From Paralvinella palmiformis (Eukaryota > Annelida > Polychaeta > Terebellida > Alvinellidae), in NCBI GenBank assembly GCA_025642065.1, contig JAODUP010000411.1, positions 1 through 64,000 on the forward strand: 64,000 nt of DNA, written 5' to 3'. A program made the translations under genes and the position numbers. A model generated the notes under the pieces. That model did no database searches and was not told the origin of the DNA. It saw nothing but the letters and a program-made list of their open reading frames with translations. Shown one piece after another: positions 22,786 to 34,662 of the stretch. Position 1 is the stretch's first letter; each line of letters starts with the position of its first letter.

Positions 22786-23180
22786 GTCTATCTATCTATC
22801 TATCTATCTATCTGTCTATCTATCTATCTATCTATCTTTTTATAATCTTTCGTTCTTTCATTCATGCTGTCATATTTCAATCCATTCCTCAAATCACATC
22901 TCTATCTATCTATCTATCCATCCACAAATTATATATATTATATTATATAGGCACACACGTAAACTAATATTTTATTTGTCTATCTCTCAATTAGTCTATC
23001 TCTCAATCTATCTACCGGTTTACCTGGTATTCCCTCCATGTGTATGTATCTATATTCTAATCTAATCTAATCTCATTATTTATCCATCCAAATATCTATC
23101 TGTTCATCCATGTTTCTACATGTATACTTATCTACCAGTTAATCTATCTAAATCCATCTATCTATCTATCTATCTCCTAT
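22753..23180 (+). repeat. (CTAT)n array with degenerate continuation
   Basis: CTAT units with two GTCT variants to 22838, then scattered CTAT/CCAT/TCTAAT clusters to 23176. Ile/Tyr/Leu/Ser-rich frames are repeat translations. Confidence 0.9.
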
Positions 23181-23239
23181 TCCATCTCGATGATAATCCC
23201 CTATCTCTTTTGCTCATCCGATATTCGCAACAGTTTATT

Positions 23240-23690
23240 ATATTCTTATTTTATCTAGTCTCATGAATATTCATAAATCCACGCCGAAGCAATAGACAGT
23301 CCAATAAGCTGGTCGGATTACGAAAGTAATTTACATAAACTGGAAAACAATTTGTCCGCTCGCTGTTTTTCCATCGTCCGACATTTTGTAAATTGTCGCC
23401 GCGTAACGGCGTCACAGTCCATAAACTGTCACTTACGTGAGTGACGGGGTCACATTTTACGATGTGACCATTTACAAACAGTGAAACGGTCGCTTCGATC
23501 TGGTCGATTAGCGGCTGGCTACAGCGAGACAAGGTTACGATTGCCATACAGCTGTGACAGTCTTGCTCCGACAAACTGTCACGGCGTCACGGTGTGACAT
23601 TTTTCGCACCGTCGCCATGTCGCTGTGTGACAAATTCTCCACCAGGCCCGAGTCAATCGATAGACGGTAATTGACTGTGACGTCATTCAG
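23240..23690. other. Non-repetitive island rich in GTCAC/GTGAC
   Basis: Contains ATGAATATTCAT (23263-23274, a 12-bp palindrome of POU type), about ten GTCAC or GTGAC words in both orientations (notably 23578-23600) and a CRE TGACGTCA (23678-23685). Candidate regulatory element. A 107-codon minus frame (23251-23574) has normal composition but no recognisable domain. Confidence 0.4.
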
Positions 23691-23724
23691 GTAACTCGGT
23701 TAGGCTGATTGCTAGACTGTGAGC

Positions 23725-23872
23725 ACCTTGAGAACGTTGATCGAACGTAAAGGGGACATATAGCCTTGTGTGTGTGGGAACATATAGTGAACATTGACTG
23801 AACATACATTGAACAGAGACTTAATTCACACTGAGCATGGACTGAACATACACTGAACATTGTAAGAACACC

Positions 23873-23918
<46 letters not shown>

Positions 23919-24120
23919 TATTGAGCATTGGCTGAACATACATTAAACAGAGACTGCCTACGCAACCCGCATGGGATGAATATGGATGGACTGGACAGGG
24001 AAAGAGTACCCGGTTGATATATATGATGAATATTGGCTGAACATTCATTGATTTCACTACATATACGCCCCAGGCATACGGGTGAAGGTTACTTGAAAGC
24101 AGATCGAACGTACAGTGAAC
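23725..24120 (-). repeat. Degenerate minisatellite around TGAACATACATTGAACA, with internal (TA)n
   Basis: Recurring ACTGAACATACA(C/T)TGAACA words at about 22-bp spacing with strong drift; a (TA)n tract is embedded at 23876-23912. Confidence 0.7.
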
Positions 24121-24396
24121 CAATCGTGACAATGAGGCGGGTACGTTCACCTGACACGGGATACTAGTCAGATGTGTTCATTTTTGGCACCGAGTGTACG
24201 CCCAGTGAAACGATAGTGAGTACACAATACGGTATGTGTGTGTGTGTGGGCGGGTGTATTGTTATGACTGGCACCATCCAGTGGGGTAGAGATAGTCTAT
24301 ATTTTGGCATTACCAAGTAAAATGTGCCGAGTCAGCTGAATAATTTGAGCGTTAATATGTCAAAATATGTTAATAACGTCAATAGACGCGGAAACT

Positions 24397-24410
24397 GTTA
24401 CCATGGCGAT
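24397..24410 (+). promoter_or_regulatory. X-box-like RFX site 3
   Basis: GTTACCATGGCGAT, sharing GTTACCATGGCGA with site 2. Confidence 0.45.
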
Positions 24411-24459
24411 ATCGGTGAATCGGTGAATCTTCTATATGTTGGTAGAAATATATGTCTGC

Positions 24460-24505
24460 GTGTGTCCGTGTTCGTGCGTGTGTCTGCGTGCGTGCGTGCG
24501 TGAGA
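24460..24505. repeat. (GT/GCGT)n tract
   Basis: TGCGTGTGTC and CGTGCGTGCG words. Confidence 0.85.
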
Positions 24506-24589
24506 GATGAGATGTATTTATGTATCATAACAGTTTACCATCATCTCTGGTGTCCTTTAGATATATCAAATATTTGAAAATCGATCTCT

Positions 24590-25050
24590 CATGCACCTTG
24601 ATATTGACACAGCTGCGTGTATTTGACACAGTCGGGTAAATATGATACGGGCAAATGTGTCACAGATCGATGCAGGTGTAACTGATACATACAGAAGTAG
24701 TACGTGACACAGTCGAATGTATCTGAGATAGCCAGATGTATTTGACACAGTCAGACGTATCTTTCACGGGGCAGGCAGATGTATCTGACAAAGCCATTTG
24801 CATTTATCACAATCAGGTGCAACTGAAAATATCAGCTGCAGCTGAAAAAAATTAAATGGATCTGACAAAATCAGCTATGGTTGACACATAGAAATATATT
24901 TGACACATCCATGTATGGTCAATATATCTAACACAGCCAACTTTATCTGGCAGAGCTATAGGTATCTAATACACCTGCATGTATCTGGGACGGTTACCAG
25001 TATATGACAAAGTGAAGCATATTTGACACAGCTAGCTGTGTCAAGTTTAT
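24590..25050 (+). repeat. Degenerate 19-20 bp minisatellite
   Basis: Unit approximately GATGTATCTGACACAGTCA, more than 20 drifting copies, AT-rich. Most regular at 24690-24760. Confidence 0.75.
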
Positions 25051-25083
25051 TATAATACAAAATAGTCATATAATATCAATCAA

Positions 25084-25500
25084 TTGACAAATGTTCGGAC
25101 AGATGATCCAGACAGACACATAAACAAACTATCCAGAATCCACTTACCCAGAGTCCCGCTCATCAGACATAACTCGGCCAATAACAAACATATATCCAGA
25201 AGCCTAGCACTCGCCATAATCCCGAATAATGGCGTCGAAAGTGTCAGGATTCCGAGAGTCCGAGAGTGCTTCGACGAGCGTAGATAGATAGTTCTCGGAT
25301 TGTGTTAGCCGAGCGGCCGGCATTCACACTCCATGCGTGCTTCCGGATCGACTACTCCGGAACACCAATTATTGGCGCCAATCCTGTGATCCCAGCGCTG
25401 CCTGTTAATAATACCGGGATTATAAGCGATGACGTCACACAGGTGATTGAATGGCGCACCACCTACAGTAGACCGTTGTCCAGGTGGCGTTGCTGAGGTG
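25084..25500. other. Island with SINE-like head and CRE
   Basis: Non-repetitive sequence with a tRNA-like head on + at 25303-25370 (GTTAGCCGAGCGGCC then GGATCGACTACTCC) and TGACGTCA at 25430-25437. Confidence 0.4.
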
Positions 25501-25734
25501 AGTGGGGCGGTCTTGTAGTGCAGGAGGCCTATAGGCAGGGCCTTAGCTGCTCGATAACAAACGGCAGGCGTTATTGAGAAGGGGGGAGGTCGTGACTATG
25601 CCTATAGGCCGGGCCTTAAATCGTCAATAACAGACGACAATAAGAGAATAAAGGCAACATTTTATCGTCCGGAATGATCCGGAAAGGGAGAGGGGCGCGT
25701 AGGGAGGCGGCTGTGTAAATGGCTAACTAGGATA

Positions 25735-26112
25735 TCCAGTACAGCATGCAGCATCCAGTACAGCATCCCATAGTACAGCATCAGGAGTGTACCATTACTT
25801 AAAGCATTTGGTAACAGCTTGAAATACAACTTCCACAACAGCATTGGCTACAGCAGCTTCGTCAACAACATCCGCTACATCATCGCCTAGAGAATCTACT
25901 ACAGCATCCAATACAGCCACCGGTTAGTGATGCCATGCAGCATCCGTTACGCAGACAGCATCCCTCACGTGCAGCCTCATCCACAACAGGCTCACCGCAG
26001 TAGCAGCAACCGCTACAGCATCGAGTACAGCCACGGCAGTCGGCATCCACTACAGGCTGCACGGGAGAATGAGCGACGCCCAGCACAGAGCTGTACTACA
26101 GCAACAGCTACA
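25735..26112 (+). repeat. Degenerate (TACAGCATC)n repeat
   Basis: Repeated CTACAGCATCC, AGTACAGC and CAACAGC words at 9-15 bp spacing; CAG-rich on the + strand. Confidence 0.75.
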
Positions 26113-26119
26113 GCCTCTA

Positions 26120-26420
26120 GGTCCGTGTATGTGTGTGTGTGTGTTTTGTGTGTGTGTGCGTGCGTGCGTGTGTCTGTCCGTGTGTTATATACAGAGAGCT
26201 TAGACTAACACTGTGACAGATCCTTAACGTTATAGCTAGCTATGTCTCTCTCTCTCTCTCCATACACACACTGACTGACTGAGTCCTGGGGCCGGGCTGT
26301 AGGTAGAGTAAGGGAGGGTGGGAGAGACTGCCGAGAGACGGGGAGTGAGAGCGAGAGAGGGAGAGAGATGGTCGTAGGGCGGACCCCGGGACAGAGAGAG
26401 AGAGAGAGATTTCGACCATT
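26120..26420. repeat. GT tract, (CT)n and GA-rich region
   Basis: GT/GCGT 26128-26190; CT 26243-26260; purine-rich GAGAGA words 26320-26412. Confidence 0.8.
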
Positions 26421-26514
26421 ACTGACGTACGGCTCACCGCTAGGTGGTGTTTTCCGAGCTCACCGATCGTAATGGTGGGCTGACGACGGCACGAGCTAGT
26501 CACGTGTTAATGAT

Positions 26515-26640
26515 GGTTCGTTGTTGTATTTGGCGTTTGTTGTTTGTTGTTTGCGTTCGTATTGTTGGCTGTGTTTGCGCGGGTGTTTTGGCGTTTGCTT
26601 TGTTATGATTGATTGATGATGATGATGAGTGATGATGGTA
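26515..26640. repeat. GTTT/TGTTTG- and GAT-rich degenerate stretch
   Basis: TTTGTTGTTTG and GGCGTTTGC words, repeated at about 26530 and 26590, then GATGATGATGAT. Confidence 0.6.
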
Positions 26641-26671
26641 TTGGCTGATCGATTTGGCGGGTGTTTTGCGT

Positions 26672-26875
26672 TTGCTTTGAGCGAGCGAGTGAGCGAGCGA
26701 GTGAGCGAGCGAGCGAGTGAGAAAGATAATTAGGCGATCAATTCATCAGTTTCCCATTCGTTCATTCACTACCTCATTATCACACGACCTATCGACTCAC
26801 TCACTCACTCACTCACTCACTCACTCACTCACTCACTCACTCACTCACTCACTCACTCACTCACTCACTCACTCA
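26672..26875. repeat. (GAGC/GAGT)n and (ACTC)n arrays in opposite orientation
   Basis: GAGCGAGT tetramers to 26723, 70 bp of unique DNA, then pure CACT/ACTC 26793-26875. The two tetramer arrays are near reverse complements, so the pair could fold back. Confidence 0.9.
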
Positions 26876-27025
26876 ATTTTTGTAATTTCCATTAATTCTC
26901 CACTATTCCATCTCATTACGTGTGACATCAGCACCGCGCACGTAAATCAAGATGGCCGAGACGCCATTGAGCGTGATGTCATCGAGAAGGCAGCCAATTA
27001 TTGTCGATCTCGTTCTTCCGCTGTG

Positions 27026-27033
27026 TGACGTCA
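27026..27033. promoter_or_regulatory. CRE palindrome
   Basis: TGACGTCA in a short non-repetitive stretch (26880-27230) with a GATGGCCGAGACGCCATT segment nearby. Confidence 0.35.
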
Positions 27034-27299
27034 TTGTATACGAAGGTAACCCGGATATAGCACTGACTATAGGATCGGATTAGAGGAACTAGCGACAGAT
27101 AGAGAGAGCTTTGGAAGAAATTAGCACAATTAACTCTATGATCGAGATAGTGGCTCTCTCTGTCGGTGAACACATCAAACAGGCTTTAAACCGTGCTAGT
27201 TGAGGATCTGGTCTGAGTCCTCTGACATTTCTTTCGCAGTTGGCTGATAGAATATGGTCCCCCTTTGGCATGTGGCGCTTCGTCCATACTGAAAAGGTA

Positions 27300-27665
27300 G
27301 GGTTTGGTCCTCAGTTAGCTGATAAGCTCTAAGTCCTCATTTAGTTGACGAGGTTGAGCCCTCAGTTAGCTGATGAGCTTTGCGTCCTCATTTGGCTGAC
27401 GAGATTGAGTCCTCAGCTGGATGATAAGATGGAACCCCCGGTTAGTTTATGAGGTTGAGTCCCCAGTTGGCTGATGAGGTTGAGCCCTCAGTTGGCTGAT
27501 GAAGTTGAGTCCACAGTTGGTTGATGAGGTTGAGCCCTCAGTTGGCTGATGAAGTTGAGTCCACAGTTGGTTGATGAGGTTCAGCCCTCAGTTGGCTGAT
27601 GAGATTCAGCCCTCAGTTGGCTGATGAGGTTGAGTCAATAGGTTTGCCTGATGAGGTAGAGTCAT
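27300..27665 (+). repeat. 25-bp minisatellite with 50-bp dimers
   Basis: Unit approximately CAGTTGGCTGATGAGGTTGA plus GCCCT, about 14 copies. Between about 27497 and 27597 alternating variants (GAAGTTGAGTCCA and GAGGTT.AGCCCT) form a 50-bp dimer repeated twice. Earlier copies are more diverged, back to about 27240. Confidence 0.9.
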
Positions 27666-27782
27666 GAAGCTGTCGGAATTAGGTCAGCCGTTAGCCAAAT
27701 ATTTTATGGCGAAGCTAGTTTGTTGTAAGTAACATGATCTGAACAAGGATTACAATTTATCTTTTGGTCTCTCTCGCTATTC

Positions 27783-27785
<3 letters not shown>

Positions 27786-27847
<62 letters not shown>
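27786..27847. repeat. (GT)31 microsatellite
   Basis: Pure GT for about 62 bp, just upstream of a SINE. Confidence 0.95.
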
Positions 27848-27855
27848 ACACGCAC

Positions 27856-28050
27856 GTCGAGGCAATCGTGGCCCAATGGTAGCACGCTTGACCAGAGATG
27901 AATAAGTCTCGGGTTCGATTGCTGTTCCCGGCAGACCAAAATCTCAAAGGTGTTTTCATCCTTCATTTCATTTCTTCCGCGTCCTCCTTGGTCTCATTAG
28001 CCTGAACAGTCTGCAGAAAATGGACCTTAAAAGAACATTTCAGACACACA
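27856..28050 (+). mobile_element. tRNA-derived SINE, diverged
   Basis: GAGGCAATCGTGGCCCAATGGTAGC head (box A TGGCCCAATGG), box B GGGTTCGATTGC, then AAAGGTGTTTTCATCC, CATTTCATTTCTTCCGCG, TCATTAGCCTG and a GACCTTAAAAGA end. The ordered tail blocks match 8896-9069. Confidence 0.8.
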
Positions 28051-28224
28051 TGCACGCACACACAAACGCTCACCATATAATTTAAAAAGGATCAATGAAT
28101 GGTAATGAAAAATGGCACGAAACCATACCATTTAATGACGCATTTTAGAAAAAGGGAAAATATTCTGCTCATTAAATATTTTTGAAACAACCAATACATT
28201 CTCCGGGAACGCTTCAGTAATTAC

Positions 28225-28400
28225 ACACACATACAAACACACATACGCACGCACGCACGCACGCATGCACACACGCACGCACGCACGCATGCATGCACAC
28301 AGGACGCTTCAGTAATTACACACAATTTTCAAATACACAGACACACACATACGCATGCACGCACGCACGCATACACACACACACATACACACACATAAAA
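28225..28400. repeat. AC/ACGC-rich tract, duplicated
   Basis: CACACATACA and ACGCACGC words. A segment ACGCTTCAGTAATTACACAC occurs at about 28208 and 28303, so part of the tract was duplicated with its flank. Confidence 0.85.
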
Positions 28401-28404
28401 ACGC

Positions 28405-29040
28405 AAACAGCAATTAATTAGTTAATTAATGCAGATAAATGCAAATAATTATCAAGCGAAATAATCTCGATTAGTAAATAATCCGCATCAGTACTTAACT
28501 CGAAACGTAAACAGTTTCAGCTCCCGATGGCCATAATTAGGCGGGTGAAACGGCGTACTTCTGAAACGCGAACAAAAATGGCCGCCCGTCTGTTTGAGGA
28601 ATGCGGCTAATTTAACAGAATAACGAGACAGACACCGACAGATGGCGTGAAAACTTTGACAGATTTCGTCATTTCCATTCGGATGCAATAGGCCGCGGAT
28701 AATGGCCTAGCTAGGTCGGCACTAGGACAGTCGATGATGTCACGATGGGTGATGGACGAGTTCGGCCGGTGGCTCCCCCCAGCGGGCGACCTGTAATCCG
28801 TCATGTGTTGCCGCGTTCGGTTCTTGTCACGTGCCGGCGACCCGTTTCCGGTTGGTCAGCCGACCTCTTACGTCATGGCGTGACCTCGATTTCAGATCGC
28901 GTTTAAGTACACTTCCGGTCGACGTGTTGCTTGCGTCACGTGATAAGGGCGAGGTTTGTTTACGATCCGCCGCAGAGAGAAGGAATAATTTCGAGAGTAT
29001 GAGGTTTTGGGGCAATCCACTTGTCTTTTGGGAGTAGAAA
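28405..29040. other. Non-repetitive island with homeodomain/POU motifs
   Basis: AATTAATTAGTTAATTAAT (28412-28430), a perfect octamer ATGCAAAT (28439-28446), further TAAT/ATTA words, then GC-richer DNA with CGCCATTTTTG-type words and TCACGTGA (28936-28943). Composition resembles an animal developmental enhancer followed by a CpG-rich element. Confidence 0.45.
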
Positions 29041-29399
29041 AATTGAAATTTTGTTAAGTTTGGTCCGTCGTGGGTCGTATATTTACTTGTAAGGTGTAAG
29101 TTCACTTTTTTTTTTGGTTTAATAACTATCGCAGCGACGGATCGAAGCCGTCTCTTCTTTAATCAACGTCGAACAAAATAGACAATTTATCGATCTTTAA
29201 ATACACAAAGATATTGTCAACATTGCATCGACATTGCAAAGAACAGTTCATTTCAAACTGGCATGCACGGACACACAAATGCGCACCATATATCTGGGTC
29301 GTTCTATACGGTAGATGTTGGTTACGAAATATTACAATATAAAATCGGAAATAAATATATCCCGTTGACGATTTCTATTAATGACCCTAAATGTAAACA

Positions 29400-29520
29400 T
29401 TGTCGTTTTATGGCTGCTTTTGCCGAGTGACATCAGACGAAGCGAAGAATGAAACATCCCTTGGAGAGAATAACGGGGAGATTTGCACCGAGGTATTAAA
29501 CTTCTTTAGCCAACTGTGAT
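29400..29520 (-). mobile_element. SINE fragment, reverse
   Basis: Minus-strand tail words GGGATGTTTCATTCTTCGCT and a degraded head (TTGGCTAAAGAAG; GGTGCAAATCTCC in place of box B). Confidence 0.5.
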
Positions 29521-29657
29521 GGAGAAGGTTTCAAATCATCAAAATAATTGTCTATATAGCAAACAGACTATTATTATTGTTCTTCTATTCTTCATACGTT
29601 TATAGGGTCATATATCATGAGGTGAGACTTGGCTGTAATCCGATTTGGGTTGGACTG

Positions 29658-29705
29658 GTGGATTTATCTATTTATTTATTTATTTGTTTGTTTATTTACT
29701 GTATG
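29658..29705 (+). repeat. (TTTA/TTTG)n tract
   Basis: TATTTATTTATTTG tetramers. Confidence 0.8.
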
Positions 29706-29804
29706 GTTTGTTTATCCTCCACACCACAAACACAGGTGTGAGTCAGATTAGAACGATCAACTTAAATGTTTGTCTCACATCATTCTAATAACGCGCCATC
29801 GAAA

Positions 29805-29870
29805 ACCGGGGTTCGAACCCACGCGCTATAGGTATGTAGCCATATGTAGCCGTAGAGACACCCCAAACAT
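29805..29870 (-). mobile_element. SINE head relic
   Basis: Minus strand box B GTGGGTTCGAACCCC is perfect; the box-A-like region TACGGCTACATATGG is degraded. Confidence 0.45.
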
Positions 29871-30580
29871 TACTAGGACGTATTCATCTTACACTTTATC
29901 GCATTGATTGTGTATTTACCTTTTATACAACCATTTTTATACATTTTACGAGTAGCCCGTTTAGATAACAATTCTGGATAGGCCACCCCCCCCCACCCCC
30001 ACCAACATATATTAAAGCACTAATTTAACGAAATTCAATTAGTGTATGCTCCTGAGTACGTTTATGACTTCGACGGGCGTTACTGCGATTATTAGGCAGT
30101 CAGCAGTTAGCTCCTCGGTGAACGTCCTTAGAGTAACGAGAATCGGGTTATTAAAGTCCCCACGGAATATCGACACCCGGAGTATTTGATTATCGCTCAC
30201 CAAGGTCCCCCCCCCTCATAGTCCACTCATTGATGTGGTCAGGAGGTTTGTATGTCTCAGTGACTGATCGAGCTATGCCGGGAGGAGCTTTGGCTTCTGT
30301 TAGGGACACACCCGAACTGGACTGGTCCGTGGGTAGATGGTAGACCGATATGGACTAGGGGTGAGGTAATCCAAACACGGACTAATAGACTGGGGTACCA
30401 TGGACCAACAGCTCTATAAGCAAACGAAAAGAAGAAGAAAACTCACTACGGTATATGCTTACTCGAGCGTTGATCACTGGTCGCTTAGCAACGGACGCAA
30501 AGATAAGAGGGTTAACTCTTAGGTTTCAGTGAATTATAATATTTGCTTGAGATGTGAACTAAAGTGACAATTTATATATC
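29870..30580. other. Unassigned non-repetitive sequence
   Basis: C-rich runs near 29983 and 30207. No array or coding frame recognised. Confidence 0.3.
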
Positions 30581-30582
30581 TA

Positions 30583-30622
30583 GTTGTTTGTTTGTTTGTT
30601 TGTTTGTTTGTTTGTTTGTTTA
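30583..30622 (+). repeat. (TTTG)n microsatellite
   Basis: About ten TTTG units. Confidence 0.95.
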
Positions 30623-30775
30623 TAGTTGTGAGTTCATATCAATCGTTAAACTGTTTATTTTAAATTTAGATTTGGTCACACTACAAATATGACCGGGTTT
30701 AATTGAAGTATTATTTTTTTAGATGTCCGATATTACAGAGTGGGTCTTTATCTGCAAAATTTAAATGTGTAAGTT

Positions 30776-30783
<8 letters not shown>

Positions 30784-30850
<67 letters not shown>

Positions 30851-30930
30851 TTGCATGTGCGTTTTAGGATACATATACGGTGGCACTGGCTCAGAAAATC
30901 AACATCTAAACATCCTTCGAGACCTATACC
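30784..30930 (+). repeat. (TA)n(GT)n followed by dispersed repeat copy F
   Basis: TA 30784-30818, GT 30821-30846, then GTTTTAGGATACATATACGG and GGCACTGGCTCAGAAAATC. Same GT-then-core order as copies B, C and E; the later blocks are diverged. Confidence 0.65.
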
Positions 30931-31029
30931 TTCTAAATATATATACATAAATAAAACAGTACGTACATAAATCTAATTTAAAAATGTTCTACACCTCCAC
31001 ATTTCTATACATATATACATAGATCTGTA

Positions 31030-32290
31030 CATGTGTCTGGGCTACTCTTCAGCCCGTGGGGCGCAGATAATCCGCTTTCGTACGAGACAAATACGTCACG
31101 TCCACAGGGAAGCGACTACATTTGCTTTATCCGTAAACGAATTCAGAAGTGAATCGTCGAAATATAAACAATTCCCAATATCTACACAAAACAACACTTT
31201 GTCCAGTAGACAACAGCCAAAAATGTATCAATCAAAATAAAGCCTAAAGAGAAAACCAAAATACCAATACACAGTACGTCGGCATAATTGAATAATATAA
31301 ACATAAATCAGAATAAATTCGGATCAATACTGAACGGCATCGATACAAGACTCAACCCTATATAGCAACGACCGGCTTCGACTTGTTCAAGTCTTCGTCG
31401 GGGTTGGATGGAATGTCTTTCTGTGTTATTGGAGTATAAAAACTGTCGCTCATTTTACATTTAAGCCATCACCTCGGAGTTTAGGTCCTCGATGGTGATC
31501 CTCGATATTGTCATGGATCCTGTGTGACATTGAATGACCCCTTTCAGGCTGATGCGTTATTAGGCCTTATTCGATTACTCAACCTCGTCATAGGAATTGC
31601 GTTTTTTTTGTAGCTTGTGGCTTCAAAATGGTTCGGGCACACACACACCTATTGTTCTAGTGGCCTGGAGATAAGCTGATAGAATATATTTTATTCAATA
31701 AGTGCTGAAAGGAACATCCCCTGACGGAATATCTATAGCTATACGTATGTACATACATACATGCTATTTAGCACAGATAAAAAATGGAAATTCCCGTTCT
31801 CTATTCAAAATAATTTAATTGAAGTTTATGGCCGTAAGAATCGATTATGGGAAGTTGTGATGTTGAATTTGCATCATAACGTTTCAGTTAGAGAAATAGG
31901 TTTATCACTGTAGATTTAGCTCATCGGAAAGGTCGCCTCCTGCTATTTTGTGGCTGTATGTGTATGATACTTATAAAATAAAAAGTTGAACACCCCCACC
32001 CGGGTCTTACGCTTAATATATGAATATACCGTCGTTACTTTTAGATGTTCGTAGAGTTTGTTTTTGTAGAAGTTCTTTATTTTTATAAGAACGATCTTGT
32101 GTTTCCTGATGACGTTGCCCTTTGATGGAATGTGTTTTATCAATACTATACAATGGGTCATACCACCGCTGATTGTGAAATAGTACTGTGCTGTACCAGC
32201 TGATCAGCACGATACAACAGTACGTTATGATCTATAATATAGCCAGTTATCATAAAACGCCGATAATGGCTTTGTTGTTCGAGAAGAATC
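31030..32290. other. Unassigned AT-rich sequence
   Basis: No arrays of note. Short frames only (for example 31031-31240 + and 31943-32210 -), none with recognisable features. Confidence 0.3.
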
Positions 32291-32334
32291 ACCAGCCTCT
32301 ATGTTGGAGTGGTTGAGAAACCCCCCCCCACCCC

Positions 32335-32620
32335 ACCACTCACTGGGGAGCAGTACGGAAAGATGGGGCCGAAATACCCTGAGGGTGGTCACTGCCAGAG
32401 TGTTTTACGTCCTCAGGGAGTCTTTAACGTCCCCCTTTATTTTAAATAATTCAGTGGAGACGGCAGTGCCATTTAACGTGGTCAGCCACCCACGATGTTG
32501 TGAGCCGAGAAATTAATCTCTGGAAATGTTTCGACCTCTTGCTGGGTTCGAACCTGTGACCGTTGGCACCGAGTGCCGGGCACTTAGCCGCTATGCCACC
32601 GGAGCTGACTGACGCCGATA
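32335..32620 (-). mobile_element. tRNA-derived SINE, second family
   Basis: On minus: head TCCGGTGGCATAGCGGCTAA (box A) with perfect box B GGTTCGAACCC, then a body AGAGGTCGAAACATTTCCAG, a GGGGGACGTTAAAGACTCCC block, CTCTGGCAGTGACCACCCTC, GGGTATTTCGGCCCCATC and a CCAGTGAGTGGTGGGG end. The body differs from the 8896 family, so this is a separate family. Length of about 285 bp fits a near-complete SINE. Confidence 0.8.
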
Positions 32621-32848
32621 ATCTGTGGTAGGTTCGTCTGTGTTTGTCATACACCGACACGTTATGATACAATCATTTCCCACGTCTGTTTCCTAACCAC
32701 CAGGTGGTGCTTATAAACAACCGTCACGTCACTCGTTATCGGGTTGATTGTGACGTAGATTTTGACGTAGTACCCGATTCCGGGATAGCACGCGGGTAAC
32801 GAGTGAATGATGCACGTTATCTCGTCACCACTCACCACGACAACGATA

Positions 32849-32945
32849 ACACGATAACAACAACAACAACAACAACAACAATACTAACACTAACAAAAAC
32901 AATAACGATAAAAGCAAAAACAACAACAATAACCACACCAATTGT
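32849..32945 (+). repeat. (CAA)n and degenerate AACAATAAC repeat
   Basis: Pure CAA 32853-32881, then AAAACAATAACGATAAAAGC-type drift. Confidence 0.85.
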
Positions 32946-33220
32946 TGGCGATGTGACACACACGCGCGCGCGCAGGCGCGTACATATACACACACAGAGA
33001 GAGACAAGTCACTCGATCACGATTACAGAACAGACAGCCTGATGATATCTATAATCTTATCTCTCATTGTCATCATTATACAGACAATAATGATAATGTA
33101 TAATATCATTTCGAGGAAAACTATTCTCTTCTGTCGGATAGAGAACGACTACCTTATATCGCCCATCTTTAGCTGGTTTATATATAACCCCGTCACACTC
33201 CTTTGACATGATATATCCTT

Positions 33221-33800
33221 CCTCACCCCCCCCCCCACCCCCCACTCTTAACTCCTCCCTCTCCTACATGTTATATCCCCCACCCAAAATAAATTGTATT
33301 CCACACCCATAAAATGTTACGCCCCCTCCGCTTCCCATAACATGTTACATCCCCCACCCCATATTACCCCCCCATCACCCTCCCATACCATCTAATATCA
33401 CACTTCCAACGCATCTTATATCACCCTTCTAAAACATCTAATATCACCGTACCATAACATCGTATATCACCCTCACATAACATCTTATATCAACCTCCTA
33501 CAACATATCATGTCAACCTCGAATAACATCTTTTATCACCCTCCTACAATATATAATGTCAACCTCCCATAACCTCTTATATCAACCTCCTATAACATCT
33601 TAAATCACCCTCCAATAACATCTTATATTAACCTTCCAATAACATCTTATATCAACCTCCCATAACATCTTATATATCTTATATCACCCTCCCACAACAC
33701 ATAATGTCAACCTCCCATAACATCTTATATGATCCTCCCACAACATATTATATCACCCTCCCATAATATATTATATCATCCTCCAATAACATCTTACTTA
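33221..33800 (+). repeat. C-rich tract and 23-bp degenerate minisatellite
   Basis: Poly-C stretch near 33221-33245, then from about 33380 a unit approximately CTCCCATAACATCTTATATC plus AAC/ACC in more than 15 drifting copies to 33800. Confidence 0.85.
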
Positions 33801-34259
33801 CATCCCCGTCCCTCACCCATAACATATCATATCTTCTCCACCTAAATGGTTACACTGAACAAGCAGATCCTGAAAGGAAAATCCCCCTGAGAGTATGTTA
33901 GAATACCACAAATTCCTTGGTATAGGCTCGCTGTTAGGATCCGGAGGATCGATGGCGACATCCCAGGGATCAGTATCTTTGGGAATCCATAGACCATAGA
34001 CCATAGACCTCCCAAATCCTGTACTCACGACTAGATCCGCCCAAAGTTATTCGAAAGTTAGAAACTAAATAGATCAATAGAACTTGAAAAATAAACAAAT
34101 AAACTCATAAATAAATAAACAACGGAAGTGAAAAAACTGATCCGTTTTATAATTTTCCATCTCTTTATTTCTATTTTTAGTAAATATTTCTTTGTCCAAA
34201 TATCAGCTCTACAAACACCAACCAACCACCCCCCACGCCGTCACCATCCCACCCCACCA

Positions 34260-34540
34260 ACGGAGAATTAATTACACATTGTCACCAAGGTGCTCCACTA
34301 ATCAATTATGCTAATTTGTTTCGTTAATGAATATTAATGACCCGTTGTGGTCCATCTTTCGGATGAGGGATTTCGGGATCCGTTTCGTTTTGTTTCGTTC
34401 GCTTTTTAACATTTCTCTGGCATTAAACGCGTTATAAAAGCCTTAGTCCCACCTGTCTCCGACCGTTATGGATCACTTTGAGGGGAATATGGCGCCAAAT
34501 TTAAAATAAATCCTCAGCAAAAGCCGGATTGGGTAATGGG
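34260..34540. other. Island with homeodomain/bHLH motifs
   Basis: AATTAATTAC, ATCAATTATGCTAATTTG, TTAATGAATATTAATGACC, a CACCTGTC E-box and GTTATAAAAGCC (TATA-like) in about 280 bp. Composition of a candidate enhancer or promoter; no exon recognised. Confidence 0.35.
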
Positions 34541-34550
34541 ATATAATTTT

Positions 34551-34614
34551 ACACACACACATACATACATACACACATCTACGCACGCACGCACGCATGC
34601 ACGCATGCATCACC

Positions 34615-34660
<46 letters not shown>
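34551..34660. repeat. AC/ACGC tract and (TA)n
   Basis: CACACATACATACA and ACGCACGC words, then TA 34617-34660. Confidence 0.95.

Positions 34661-34662
<2 letters not shown>

Noticed and set aside
23251..23574. 107-codon minus frame in an island
   Set aside because: No recognisable domain, no splice context, and GTGAC-rich composition explains the residues. Kept only as a regulatory candidate.
27856..27930. tRNA gene (Gly/Asp-like)
   Set aside because: Followed by the SINE tail shared with other copies; stems imperfect.
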